Source: an uncultured Bacteroides sp. (lineage in GTDB: Bacteria > Bacteroidota > Bacteroidia > Bacteroidales > Bacteroidaceae). From it: DNA of 64,000 bases. The translations under genes were made by a program, and so were the position numbers. The notes under the pieces were generated by a model. That model did not search any database. It was given only the letters and a program-made list of their open reading frames with translations, and was not told where the DNA came from. Of the stretch, positions 17,764-25,902 are shown one piece after another. The number at the start of each line of letters is the position of its first letter. Positions within the stretch are counted from its first letter, which is position 1. Location: the NCBI RefSeq assembly GCF_910586915.1, contig NZ_CAJULN010000003.1:1-64000 (forward strand), read 5' to 3'.

Positions 17764-17790
17764 TGCAACTTTGCAGGAAGCAGGCTCGTC
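17764..17790 (+). promoter_or_regulatory. candidate ECF-sigma promoter for the DUF2807 lipoprotein gene
   Basis: TGCAAC at 17764-17769 and CGTC at 17787-17790 are 17 bp apart, and the ATG is 33 bases further on. The layout resembles the TGTAAC-N16-CGTC element upstream of the ECF sigma gene at 19774-19799. No TAnnTTTG box was seen here. This is an inference from two similar sites. Confidence 0.45.
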
Positions 17791-17823
17791 TTATTTGTAT
17801 AACACCATAGAGACTGAAACATC

Positions 17824-18606
17824 ATGAAAACAAATTTATTCATCTTATTTGCAGCCGGACTGCTCGTGGCACTCACCGCAGGATGCCGCCTGCACAACAA
17901 ACACATCGTAGGCAACAACAACTATGTTACTAAAAAAGTGGAAGTGGGTCAGTTCAATGCAATCAAACTATCAAGCAGCGCCGATATCACGTATCACCAA
18001 AGTTCGCGGAATTACATCGAGATTTACGGTTCCGACAACATCATTCCGTATCTGGAGACTGCTGTGGAAGGCCGCACGCTTGTCGTGAAATACAAAAAGG
18101 ACGTCAGCGTATGGAAAGGCAAACTGGAAATGAAGGTTTTCTCGCCGGAGCTGAACAAACTGACCATCAACGGTTCGGGAAACGTGCACCTGGCCAACGG
18201 CCTGCAAACGTCCGATGATATATCGCTCACGATTAACGGATCCGGCAACATTCAAGGCAAGAAAATCAGTTGCCGGAATTTTTCCGCCGCCATCAACGGT
18301 TGTGGAGAGATGGAGCTCCAACAAATAAAAAGCAAGGAGTGTATTGTCAAGATAGCGGGGGTGGGAAACATCGGCCTGAGCGGGCAGACCTCCAATGCGC
18401 AATTCAACATTGCAGGCTCGGGAAACATCGGAGCCGACAAACTGAAATCGCAAAGTATATCGGCACGCATCAGTGGTTCGGGCAATATCCGTTGCCATGC
18501 CAACAACTCCCTGTCGGCACGTGTGACGGGAAGCGGCGACATAGCCTATCGGGGAAATCCGCAGGAAATAGACGCTCCACGGAAATACGTACGGAAACTA
18601 CAGTAA
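17824..18606 (+). CDS. DUF2807 (head GIN domain) lipoprotein
   Basis: This 260-residue envelope protein has a lipoprotein signal peptide with lipobox LTAGC (Cys21). The body is a beta-solenoid-like series of G-S-G-N/D repeats, such as LTINGSGNVHLANG, LTINGSGNIQGKK and ARISGSGNIRCHANN, the hallmark of the DUF2807 / putative autotransporter-adhesin head GIN domain. No transporter domain is present. Function is unknown; members are often under envelope-stress or ECF control. It converges on an ECF sigma/anti-sigma-like pair and ends at a strong terminator. Confidence 0.9.
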   Translation: MKTNLFILFAAGLLVALTAGCRLHNKHIVGNNNYVTKKVEVGQFNAIKLSSSADITYHQSSRNYIEIYGSDNIIPYLETAVEGRTLVVKYKKDVSVWKGKLEMKVFSPELNKLTINGSGNVHLANGLQTSDDISLTINGSGNIQGKKISCRNFSAAINGCGEMELQQIKSKECIVKIAGVGNIGLSGQTSNAQFNIAGSGNIGADKLKSQSISARISGSGNIRCHANNSLSARVTGSGDIAYRGNPQEIDAPRKYVRKLQ

Positions 18607-18630
18607 CCGGTTCCCGCCGGAAACATAAAA

Positions 18631-18662
18631 GGGCTACTGCATCACGCGGTAGCCCATTTATT
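18631..18662 (+). terminator. terminator after the DUF2807 gene
   Basis: GGGCTACTGC at 18631-18640 pairs with GCGGTAGCCC at 18646-18655 (one G-U) around a five-base loop, followed by ATTTATTTAGTT. Confidence 0.8.
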
Positions 18663-18779
18663 TAGTTAGTTTTTATCTAAAAATTTTTTGAGAGAATTGA
18701 AAACTTCACAGTTTCGCTTTCGTTGTTGTTTTAATAAAGCACTCTAACTATATGATATATTTAAAGCAAATGAAAATGT

Positions 18780-19259
18780 CTATTCGTTCATAACCTGTAC
18801 TTTATGGTCAATCCCTGCCAGGCTGTCGGCAAGAGCCTGGTCGGCTTTCACCTCATTGGAGATTGCCACCGACGGCACCGTCACCTGTTTGCCAATGGTA
18901 TCTACCGCCAACACGCTCCGGTCGTCGGCGGAGAAAGAGTGTTGCACCACACTGCCCAGAAGAAGGACGACTGCAACAACGGCGGCTGCTTTGAAGAGAG
19001 GAACCAAACGTGCGGTCCACGTCAAGCGCTTTGCCTTCACTACCGGAGCTTCCACCTCAGCCAAAATGCGGCGGTCGAACTCCTCGCCTAACCCCACTTC
19101 CTGCTGAAGCTGTTGAAAAACAAACAAGTTCTTATAACGACGCAAATGAGCCGGTACTTCTTCCTTCAAGAAGAAGTTGCGCAAAGCGGCTTCCTCTTCA
19201 ACGGAAGTCTCGCATTGCCAGTATCGCTCCAAGAGCCGTTCCACATCCTTACAATCCAT
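18780..19259 (-). CDS. putative anti-sigma factor (membrane-anchored)
   Basis: This 159-residue protein starts MDCKDVERLLERYWQCETS, like the zinc-finger-less anti-sigma-type partners common in Bacteroidetes. One membrane segment (about residues 88-105, AAAVVAVVLLLGSVV) follows a charged cytoplasmic part, and a short periplasmic tail of about 50 residues ends the protein. Its start overlaps the end of the ECF sigma gene by 11 bp, so translation is probably coupled. The role is inferred from topology and position. No HxxxCxxC zinc motif is seen. Confidence 0.7.
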   Translation of the reverse strand: MDCKDVERLLERYWQCETSVEEEAALRNFFLKEEVPAHLRRYKNLFVFQQLQQEVGLGEEFDRRILAEVEAPVVKAKRLTWTARLVPLFKAAAVVAVVLLLGSVVQHSFSADDRSVLAVDTIGKQVTVPSVAISNEVKADQALADSLAGIDHKVQVMNE

Positions 19260-19761
19260 ATTCCTCTATTTCTAAATACCTTTGTCTTACTTTCTGCCTG
19301 GCTCTGAAAAGATTCACCTTGACCTGGTCCTCCGTCAGATTCAGCAAAGCTGCAATCCTTTTGTAGTTCTCGCCTTCGATGTCGCGCAACTGCATGATAA
19401 GCCGTTGTTTCTCGGGAAGTTCGTCGACCAGCCTGTTGATGAGCTTTATTCTTTCATCGTGAACCAACTGTTCGTACGGGCTGTCCGCATCAGGTTCTTC
19501 CTCCTCCATTTTGGGGGTGAGTTCCACGTTCTGAGCTTCCCGTTTCTGCCGCCGGTCTATCGCCAAGTTCTTCGCCACTGTGAGGCAATAGGCTTCGACC
19601 GATTCAAGCAAAGACCACTCATCGCGCTTATTCCACACTCTTATCATGGTATCTTGAACGACATCCTCAGCTTCGGCCCTGTCGAGGGTGATTCTGAGCG
19701 CCAGTCGGTAAAGTTTGTCCTTCAATGGCAAAATATCGTTTCGGAAGCTGATTTCTTGCAT
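19249..19761 (-). CDS. ECF-type RNA polymerase sigma factor
   Basis: This 170-residue sigma-70 family protein has region 2 (YRLALRITLDRAEAEDVVQDTMIRVWNKRDEW; the ALRIT...AEDVVQDT block is diagnostic). Region 4 is LPEKQRLIMQLRDIEGENYKRIAALLNLTEDQVKVNLFRARQKVRQ. Regions 1 and 3 are absent, as in ECF sigmas. A TGTAAC-N16-CGTC element upstream (19774-19799) could be its own target. The gene couples to an anti-sigma-like membrane protein. Target genes are unknown apart from the candidate DUF2807 promoter. Confidence 0.92.
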   Translation of the reverse strand: MQEISFRNDILPLKDKLYRLALRITLDRAEAEDVVQDTMIRVWNKRDEWSLLESVEAYCLTVAKNLAIDRRQKREAQNVELTPKMEEEEPDADSPYEQLVHDERIKLINRLVDELPEKQRLIMQLRDIEGENYKRIAALLNLTEDQVKVNLFRARQKVRQRYLEIEEYGL

Positions 19762-19773
19762 CTCTATTATATT

Positions 19774-19799
19774 GACGGGCCGGGATACGAAAAGTTACA
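19774..19799 (-). promoter_or_regulatory. candidate autoregulated ECF promoter
   Basis: The minus strand reads TGTAAC (19799-19794), 16 bp, CGTC (19777-19774), and the sigma ATG is 13 bases downstream. AAC at -35 and CGTC at -10 are typical of ECF promoters. The short leader is the main reason for caution. Confidence 0.5.
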
Positions 19800-19822
19800 A
19801 CCACCCGCCACTTTTTTTTGAT

Positions 19823-20596
19823 TTATTGTTTTATTCTTGTTCCCCCGTCGCCGTTGAGCTCTGAAGCTAAGGTAATTATCACTTCGGACACTCCTGCACT
19901 GATTGCTTCGAAAGAGTTCTCCAACTTGGGAATCATGCCACCTTGAATAACGCCGTCGGCTACATATTGTTCAAATTCGACACGGGTAATACGGGGAATC
20001 ACACTGTCGTCGTTGTTCTCGTCGCGCAGCACTCCTTTCTTCTCAAAACAATAGACCAGTGTCACATCAAACAGGGCCGAGAGTGCCTTCGCCGTCTCTC
20101 CGGCGATGGTGTCGGCGTTGGTGTTGAGCATATTGCCTTGTCCGTCGTGGGTGAGCGGTGCCATCACGGGGACAACGCCTTTCCGTATCAAATCGGCCAA
20201 TAAGGTAGCATCCACCTGTTCCACATCTCCGACGAAGCCGTAGTCTACCTCTTTCACCGGACGTTTCACCGAACGGATTACGTTCATATCCGCTCCCGTC
20301 AGTCCCAAAGCGTTGACTCCGCGGGCTTGCAGTCCGGCAACGATGTTCTTATTCACCAAACCGCCATATACCATTGTCACTACTTTCAGTGTTTCGGCAT
20401 CCGTAATGCGGCGGCCATTTACCATCTTACTCTCAATACCCAATTGTGCGGCAATCTTCGTAGCCGAACGGCCGCCGCCGTGCACCAGCACTTTGCGCCC
20501 GTCGATGGCTGCAAAGTCGTTCAACAACTGACGAAGGGTGGCGTCCTCTTCTACGATTTTGCCACCCACTTTGATAACTGTTAGTTTTTCTCTCAT
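19823..20596 (-). CDS. argB: acetylglutamate (or succinylglutamate) kinase
   Basis: This 257-residue amino-acid kinase phosphorylates the N-acylated glutamate of arginine biosynthesis. Motifs in order are VIKVGGKIVEE, LVHGGGRSATKIAAQLG, GRRITDAETLKVVTMVYGG, LTGADMN and LNTNADTIAGETAKAL. Bacteroides use N-succinyl rather than N-acetyl intermediates at the transcarbamylase step (known for B. fragilis), so the true substrate may be N-succinylglutamate; the sequence does not settle this. It lies downstream of speA, with a long hairpin between. Confidence 0.93.
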   Translation of the reverse strand: MREKLTVIKVGGKIVEEDATLRQLLNDFAAIDGRKVLVHGGGRSATKIAAQLGIESKMVNGRRITDAETLKVVTMVYGGLVNKNIVAGLQARGVNALGLTGADMNVIRSVKRPVKEVDYGFVGDVEQVDATLLADLIRKGVVPVMAPLTHDGQGNMLNTNADTIAGETAKALSALFDVTLVYCFEKKGVLRDENNDDSVIPRITRVEFEQYVADGVIQGGMIPKLENSFEAISAGVSEVIITLASELNGDGGTRIKQ

Positions 20597-20614
20597 TGCT
20601 TATATCCTTCATAC

Positions 20615-20696
20615 AGATACGGCTTACACGAATTTCGCGGTTTCCGGACACACGAAACGTGGTCAACAAACCGCAAATTGCGTGTAAGCCGTATCT
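20615..20696. repeat. long intergenic hairpin between speA and argB
   Basis: The 29 bases at 20615-20643 and 20668-20696 are inverted with 26 matches; the first 16 (AGATACGGCTTACACG) are exact. The loop is 24 bases. No T run follows. The left arm shares ACGGNTTACNCG and ATTTCNCGGTT blocks with the infB-cvpA hairpin, placing the two in one family. Confidence 0.75.
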
Positions 20697-20701
20697 AAGT
20701 T

Positions 20702-22594
20702 CTATTCTAAGTATGTATATCCGTAAAGTCCCGAGCGGTAGTTGGACAGGAATTCCTTGCCTTCTTCCAATGAAATCTTACCCGACTTCACCGATTTCGT
20801 CACCCAGGTTTCGAGCGTACGCACCAGTTTCTTCGGATTATACTGCACATAGTCCAATACTTCGGCCACTGTTTCTCCGTCGATAATCTGCTCGATGCTG
20901 TATCCTTTCTCGTTCACTGAAACGTGCACGGCATTGGTGTCTCCGAAGAGGTTATGCATATCTCCCAAAATCTCCTGATAAGCTCCCACGAGGAAAACAG
21001 CGACATAATAAGGCTCTGTTTTCTTCAGGCTGTGCACGGGCAGGTAATGGGCTACATTGCGTGTGGAAATAAAGTTTGCAATCTTGCCGTCGGAGTCGCA
21101 CGTAATGTCCTGCATGGTAGCCGAGCGTTCGGGCTTCTCGTCCAGGCGTTGGATAGGCATAATCGGGAAAATCTGGTCAATCGCCCAAGAGTCGGGAAGC
21201 GACTGAAAGAGCGAGAAGTTGCAGAAATACTTATCTGCCAGCAATTTGGACAGGCCACGGAACTCATCGGGTGCGTGTTTCAGTCCGTTGGCAATCTGAT
21301 TGATTTCGCGCGTGATAGACCAGTACAGGCGCTCAATTTGGGCGCGGGTTTTCAAATCCACGATTCCGTGGCTGAACAAGTCCAACGCTTCTTCCCTGAT
21401 TTGCTGCGCATCGTGCCATGCTTCGAGCATCTTATTCTGATTCAGCGAATCCCATATGTTGTACAATTCCTGCACCAGTTCGTGTGCATCGGCAGTTATC
21501 TCCTCTTCATCGTCCCACTCGGGCAAGGTAGCCGTTTCGAGCACTTCAAAGATAAGTACCGAATGGTGGGCTGTCAGAGCACGTCCGCTTTCGGTGATGA
21601 TGTTCGGGTGCGGGATACCGTTTTTGTCGCTTACGTCTACCAACGTGGAGATGGAGTCGTTCACATACTCCTGGATGGAATAATTGACGCTTCCTTCGCT
21701 GTTGGAGGAGCGGGTTCCGTCGTAGTCGACTCCCAATCCACCACCTATATCTACAAACTCGACGTTGAATCCCATCGAATGGAGCTGTACGTAGAACTGT
21801 GACGCTTCGCGCAAGGCTGTCTTAATGCGGCGAATCTTCGTCACCTGGCTGCCGATATGGAAATGAATCAGTTTCAGGCAATCTTTCATGCCTTTGCTTT
21901 CAAGAAAATCGAGTGCTTCGAGAAGCTCGCTGGAGGTAAGGCCGAACTTGCTGGCGTCGCCGCCCGATTCCTCCCACTTGCCGCTACCGGAAGAAGCCAA
22001 CTTGATACGAATGCCAATGTTGGGCTGCACGTTGAGTTGCTTCGCCATCTTGGCTATCAGTTTCAACTCATTCATCTTCTCTACCACAAGGAAGATGCGT
22101 TTGCCCATCTTTTGGGCAAGCAGGGCCAGTTCGATATAACTTTCGTCCTTATAACCGTTGCAGACAATCAATGAGTCGGAGTCGGTATTGACGGCAATAA
22201 CCGCATGAAGTTCCGGTTTGGAACCGGCTTCGAGGCCGAGGTTGAACTTCTTTCCGTGGCTGATAATCTCTTCCACCACGGGGCGCATCTGGTTGACCTT
22301 AATCGGATAGATGATAAAATTCTGGGCTTTATAACCATACTCTTCCGCCGCCTGCTTGAAACAGGACGACATCTTTTCGATACGGTTGTCCAAAATATCC
22401 GGAAAACGCACCAGCATAGGAGAGGCCACATCACGCAGTTGCAGTTCGTCGACCAGCTCTTTCAAGTCGACCGCCACTCCGTTCTTACGCGGTGTAACCA
22501 CCACATGACCTTTGTCATTAATACCAAAGTACGAGGTTCCCCAACCTGTAATGTTGTAAAGTTCCTCAGAATCTTCAATACGCCACTTTCTCAT
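20702..22594 (-). CDS. speA: biosynthetic arginine decarboxylase
   Basis: This 630-residue PLP enzyme of fold III converts arginine to agmatine, the first step of a polyamine route. The PLP-lysine block is FIIYPIKVNQMRPVVEE. Later blocks are LGLEAGSKPEL, LIHFHIGSQ, VDIGGGLGVDYDG and ITESGRALTAHHS. Length matches the SpeA family (630-660). The signal-free sequence indicates the cytoplasm. It has its own promoter upstream and argB follows 105 bp later. Confidence 0.96.
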   Translation of the reverse strand: MRKWRIEDSEELYNITGWGTSYFGINDKGHVVVTPRKNGVAVDLKELVDELQLRDVASPMLVRFPDILDNRIEKMSSCFKQAAEEYGYKAQNFIIYPIKVNQMRPVVEEIISHGKKFNLGLEAGSKPELHAVIAVNTDSDSLIVCNGYKDESYIELALLAQKMGKRIFLVVEKMNELKLIAKMAKQLNVQPNIGIRIKLASSGSGKWEESGGDASKFGLTSSELLEALDFLESKGMKDCLKLIHFHIGSQVTKIRRIKTALREASQFYVQLHSMGFNVEFVDIGGGLGVDYDGTRSSNSEGSVNYSIQEYVNDSISTLVDVSDKNGIPHPNIITESGRALTAHHSVLIFEVLETATLPEWDDEEEITADAHELVQELYNIWDSLNQNKMLEAWHDAQQIREEALDLFSHGIVDLKTRAQIERLYWSITREINQIANGLKHAPDEFRGLSKLLADKYFCNFSLFQSLPDSWAIDQIFPIMPIQRLDEKPERSATMQDITCDSDGKIANFISTRNVAHYLPVHSLKKTEPYYVAVFLVGAYQEILGDMHNLFGDTNAVHVSVNEKGYSIEQIIDGETVAEVLDYVQYNPKKLVRTLETWVTKSVKSGKISLEEGKEFLSNYRSGLYGYTYLE

Positions 22595-22633
22595 TTTTCT
22601 GTAATTCGGTGTTTTTAGTAATTAATCGGGCGG

Positions 22634-22664
22634 CAAAAATACAGATTAATTTACATATTGCCAA
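22634..22664 (-). promoter_or_regulatory. promoter of speA
   Basis: The minus strand reads TTG, 20 bp, TATTTTTG, matching the Bacteroides consensus. The -7 box is at 22634-22641, about 40 bases before the ATG. Confidence 0.65.
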
Positions 22665-22740
22665 TTAATTAGACATTATTTCTTTCAGACGGTCTGTATA
22701 TCCGCCATTTGCGTTGTCCGTACCGGACGGGAGCGGTATG

Positions 22741-23268
22741 TCACAACTCCAGAAGTTGCTGCAAACGCCGGACGGAAGCGTCTATCTGCCGACGGTCTTC
22801 CAACTCGTCGGCATTAAAGATGTATTGCGCCCGGGTATAGAAGGGAGCGCGCTTTTCCAACGCCTGCACAATGAACGCCTTTAATTCGTCGTCCTCTTTC
22901 CCCTGAAGGATGGGACGTTGCTGCTTGGCCACACGCAAGCGCCTGAACAACACATCGGGATGCACGTCGAGGAAAACCGTTTTTCCCGCCCGGTTCATAA
23001 ATTCCATGTTATCAAAAAAACAGGGCGCTCCACCTCCCGTAGAGATTACCACATTCTCAAATTCGGCTACTTCATGGAGGATATTTCTCTCCAGTTCCCT
23101 GAATCCGGTTTCGCCCCGTTCGGCGAACAGCTCTCCAACGGTCTTGTGAAAACGCTCTTCGATATACCAATCCAAATCAATAAACGCCACATTCAACTTG
23201 CGGGCAAAGGCTTTGCCTAACGTCGTTTTTCCGGCCCCCATATAGCCGGTGAGGAAGATACGAACCAT
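22741..23268 (-). CDS. aroK: shikimate kinase
   Basis: This 175-residue cytoplasmic kinase phosphorylates shikimate in aromatic amino acid synthesis. The P-loop is GYMGAGKTTLGK. FIDLDWYIEERFHKTVGELF carries the substrate Asp. The Arg-containing GFRELE and VISTGGGAPC blocks follow, and QRPILQG is in the lid region. The length is normal. It is monocistronic, with a -7 box (plus-strand CAAAATTA, 23288-23295) 20 bases before the ATG. Confidence 0.96.
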   Translation of the reverse strand: MVRIFLTGYMGAGKTTLGKAFARKLNVAFIDLDWYIEERFHKTVGELFAERGETGFRELERNILHEVAEFENVVISTGGGAPCFFDNMEFMNRAGKTVFLDVHPDVLFRRLRVAKQQRPILQGKEDDELKAFIVQALEKRAPFYTRAQYIFNADELEDRRQIDASVRRLQQLLEL

Positions 23269-23287
23269 AAATAACTTATTTTGTGAG

Positions 23288-23295
23288 CAAAATTA
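23288..23295 (-). promoter_or_regulatory. -7 box for aroK
   Basis: The minus strand reads TAATTTTG, fitting TAnnTTTG, and a short leader of 19 bases precedes the ATG at 23268. Confidence 0.5.
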
Positions 23296-23438
23296 GTTAT
23301 TTAATTCATTATTTAAAAACATTCACCCATTCTTCCAACGGCAGGAATTCTTTTATTGCCTCACTTGTCCGGTTAGAGAATATATTCGTACCTTCGCAGC
23401 GTCAATTTATCGACTCTACAAATTCATCATCAGAAAAA

Positions 23439-24074
23439 ATGGGCAAACAGAAATTCTATGTAGTATGGGAAGGGGTCACGCCCGGAATCTACACTTCCTG
23501 GACGGAGTGTCTGCTTCAAGTGAAAGGATACGAAGCCGCCAAATACAAATCGTTCGATACCCGCGAGGAAGCCGAACGCGCCTTCACAACGTCTCCCTAT
23601 GCCTATATCGGCAAAAATGCGAAAGCCAAATCGAGCGAAGCAAAAGCAGCTTCCGCCACATTGCCTGCCTGCGTCATCGACAACAGCCTGGCAGTCGATG
23701 CTGCCTGTAGCGGCAATCCGGGACCGATGGAGTATCGCGGGGTGCACGTCGCCAGCCAACAGCAGGTATTCCACTTCGGTCCGGTGAAAGGGACGAACAA
23801 TATCGGTGAGTTTCTCGCCATCGTACACGGATTGGCACTGTTGAAACAGAAAGGATTCGATATGCCTATTTACAGTGACAGCGTAAACGCCATTAGTTGG
23901 GTGCACCAAAAGAAGTGTAAAACCAAACTTCCCCGCACCGAAGAGACCGAGGAACTGTTTCGGACGATAGAAAGGGCAGAGAAATGGCTTCGGGAGAATA
24001 GCTACACCACCCGCATCCTCAAATGGGAAACGAAGGAATGGGGAGAGATTCCGGCCGATTTCGGCAGAAAATAA
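23439..24074 (+). CDS. rnhA: ribonuclease H with N-terminal viroplasmin domain
   Basis: This 211-residue protein has an N-terminal caulimovirus-viroplasmin/hybrid-binding domain (KFYVVWEGVTPGIYTSWTEC...YKSFDTREEAERAF). An RNase HI fold follows, with VDAACSGNPG (first Asp), GTNNIGEFLAIVHGL (Glu) and IYSDSVNAISWV (Asp). The architecture is that of the Bacteroidetes RNase H1. The start at 23439 was chosen because the viroplasmin domain begins there. The frame is open 52 codons further upstream, but that stretch has no domain similarity. With rnhB, the window holds both RNase H types. Confidence 0.92.
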   Translation: MGKQKFYVVWEGVTPGIYTSWTECLLQVKGYEAAKYKSFDTREEAERAFTTSPYAYIGKNAKAKSSEAKAASATLPACVIDNSLAVDAACSGNPGPMEYRGVHVASQQQVFHFGPVKGTNNIGEFLAIVHGLALLKQKGFDMPIYSDSVNAISWVHQKKCKTKLPRTEETEELFRTIERAEKWLRENSYTTRILKWETKEWGEIPADFGRK

Positions 24075-24107
24075 GAGAGTCATACCAAATTCGCTCCATT
24101 ATATTCC

Positions 24108-24115
24108 TATCTTTG
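24108..24115 (+). promoter_or_regulatory. -7 box for the GT39 gene
   Basis: TATCTTTG lies 42 bases before the ATG at 24158. No clear -33 TTTG. Confidence 0.5.
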
Positions 24116-24157
24116 GGCACTGAAAGTTTTTATATCTAAACATACATTTATGAACAT

Positions 24158-25858
24158 ATGAAAAATAGACAATTCATTTTGCTGACGATTGTTTGTGTCA
24201 TCACTCTTTTCCCCTTTTTAGGGTTGACCGATTTCCACACGAAAGGAGAACCGCGCGAAGCCATTGTTTCGTACTCGATGATTGAAACGGGCAATTGGAT
24301 TCTGCCTGTCAACAATGGGGGTGACATTGCCTACAAGCCGCCATTCTTTCATTGGTGCATCGCCGCCATCTCTTCCATTACGGGCAAAGTGACCGAATAT
24401 ACGTCCCGTATGCCTTCCGCACTGGCACTGATGGCGATGGTATTAGGCGGATTCTTATTCTATGCCAAACGTCGGGGAGCAGGACTCGCCCTGCTCACGG
24501 GACTCATCACGCTCAGCAACTTCGAGGTGCACCGCGCCGGAATGAACTGCCGCGTGGATATGGTGCTGACCGCTTTCATCGTCCTCGCGCTATACTGCCT
24601 TTACCGATGGTGCGAAAAAGACCGGAAGGGTTTCCCCTGGGCGGCTACGCTACTGATGGGCTGCGCCACACTTACCAAAGGGCCGGTGGGAATCATTCTC
24701 CCCTGCCTGGTGACCGGTGTTTATCTGCTTCTGCGGGGCGGTAACTTCTTCAAGACCTTCTTCTCAATGACCATCGTTGCCCTCGTCTCATGCATCCTGC
24801 CCGCCATCTGGTACATTGCCGCCTACCATCAAGGAGGAGACAACTTTATCTCACTGGTCATGGAAGAGAACTTCGGACGTTTCACGGGCAAAATGAGTTA
24901 TGAATCGCACGAGAATCCGGCTTACTATAACATTATCACCGTCGTGTCGGGTTACGCACCTTATACGCTACTGGTACTGCTGTCTCTCTTCGCACTGACT
25001 TACGGCAAAGTGACCGCCAAGCCCCGCGAATGGTGGCACAAACTCAAGACTTATATCTGCGAAATGGACAATACGCGCCTTTTCTCTTTGCTGAGCATCG
25101 TACTTATCTTCGTTTTCTACTGCATCCCGAAGAGTAAACGCAGCGTTTATCTGTTGCCCATCTATCCGTTCATCGCTTATTTCCTGGCGGAATATATCGT
25201 GTATCTGGCAAACAAACACTCGAAAGTAATCAAAGCATATGGCGGTTTCCTCTCTATTGCCGGCCTGCTTCTTCTGACTACCTTTATTGCCATCCGGCTG
25301 GGATTAGTGCCCGACAACATCTTCCACGGAAAACATAGCGCAGAAAACATCGCCTTTCTGAATGCATTGAAGAACCTGCCGCTCAACGCCGGACGTGTCT
25401 TCATCATAGGTCTGCCTCTGCTCGGAGCCGTCTGCTTCTTCCGCACAATCGGGCAGAAGAGACCGGACATGAGGCCGGTGTACGCCACACTTTTTGTTAC
25501 ATTCTCTATTTTCATGGCTTTAGACGGTGCTTACCAGCCTGCCATACTGAATACCAAATCGGACAAGAGCATCGCTACGGACATACGGAAAATCACTTCC
25601 GGCAGCAAAATCTATTCTTATGTAAGCGTGGATATGTTGCGTTTCTATACCATCAACTTCTATCACAACGACCAAGTAGCCTTGTTTAAGAAGGAAATGC
25701 CGTCGGAGGGATACTTGCTGGTGGGACGACGTGACTTTGAGGACATCAAATCCGAATATGAATCGCGATACTCTTTCGAGGAAGCCTATCAAAGTGCAAA
25801 GAGAGGATGCGATGTACGCGATATAATCTATCTGTACCGCTTCAAAGAGAAAGAATAA
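24158..25858 (+). CDS. GT39/ArnT-like integral membrane glycosyltransferase
   Basis: This 566-residue polytopic protein is of the PMT/ArnT GT-C class, which moves sugars from polyprenyl-phosphate donors on the periplasmic face. After the first membrane segment comes the catalytic-loop motif FHTKGEPREAIVSYSMIETGNW (EPREA is the ArnT-type acidic motif) and then the donor-binding PPFFHW. About ten further hydrophobic segments and a soluble C-terminal domain of about 100 residues follow. The acceptor could be lipid A or another envelope glycan. It converges on the GT2-GtrA pair, which could supply its polyprenyl donor. Confidence 0.85.
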   Translation: MKNRQFILLTIVCVITLFPFLGLTDFHTKGEPREAIVSYSMIETGNWILPVNNGGDIAYKPPFFHWCIAAISSITGKVTEYTSRMPSALALMAMVLGGFLFYAKRRGAGLALLTGLITLSNFEVHRAGMNCRVDMVLTAFIVLALYCLYRWCEKDRKGFPWAATLLMGCATLTKGPVGIILPCLVTGVYLLLRGGNFFKTFFSMTIVALVSCILPAIWYIAAYHQGGDNFISLVMEENFGRFTGKMSYESHENPAYYNIITVVSGYAPYTLLVLLSLFALTYGKVTAKPREWWHKLKTYICEMDNTRLFSLLSIVLIFVFYCIPKSKRSVYLLPIYPFIAYFLAEYIVYLANKHSKVIKAYGGFLSIAGLLLLTTFIAIRLGLVPDNIFHGKHSAENIAFLNALKNLPLNAGRVFIIGLPLLGAVCFFRTIGQKRPDMRPVYATLFVTFSIFMALDGAYQPAILNTKSDKSIATDIRKITSGSKIYSYVSVDMLRFYTINFYHNDQVALFKKEMPSEGYLLVGRRDFEDIKSEYESRYSFEEAYQSAKRGCDVRDIIYLYRFKEKE

Positions 25859-25866
25859 AACCATAG

Positions 25867-25899
25867 TTCACCACAGAATTCTTGAAATTCTGTGGTGAA
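25867..25899. terminator. bidirectional terminator between GT39 and GT2 genes
   Basis: The 14-base arm TTCACCACAGAATT (25867-25880) is exactly inverted at 25886-25899 with a five-base loop, between two convergent stops. A/T-rich flanks lie on both sides, though T runs are short. Confidence 0.8.
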
Positions 25900-25902
25900 A
25901 AC

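Larger units (their letters stand above)
17379..17823. other. divergent intergenic region with periodic array B and an ECF-like promoter
   Basis: This 445-bp spacer lies between the minus-strand metallopeptidase and the plus-strand DUF2807 gene. No gene was seen. It holds the CTATAG array (17531-17660) and, closer to the DUF2807 gene, a TGCAAC-N17-CGTC element (17764-17790). Confidence 0.7.
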
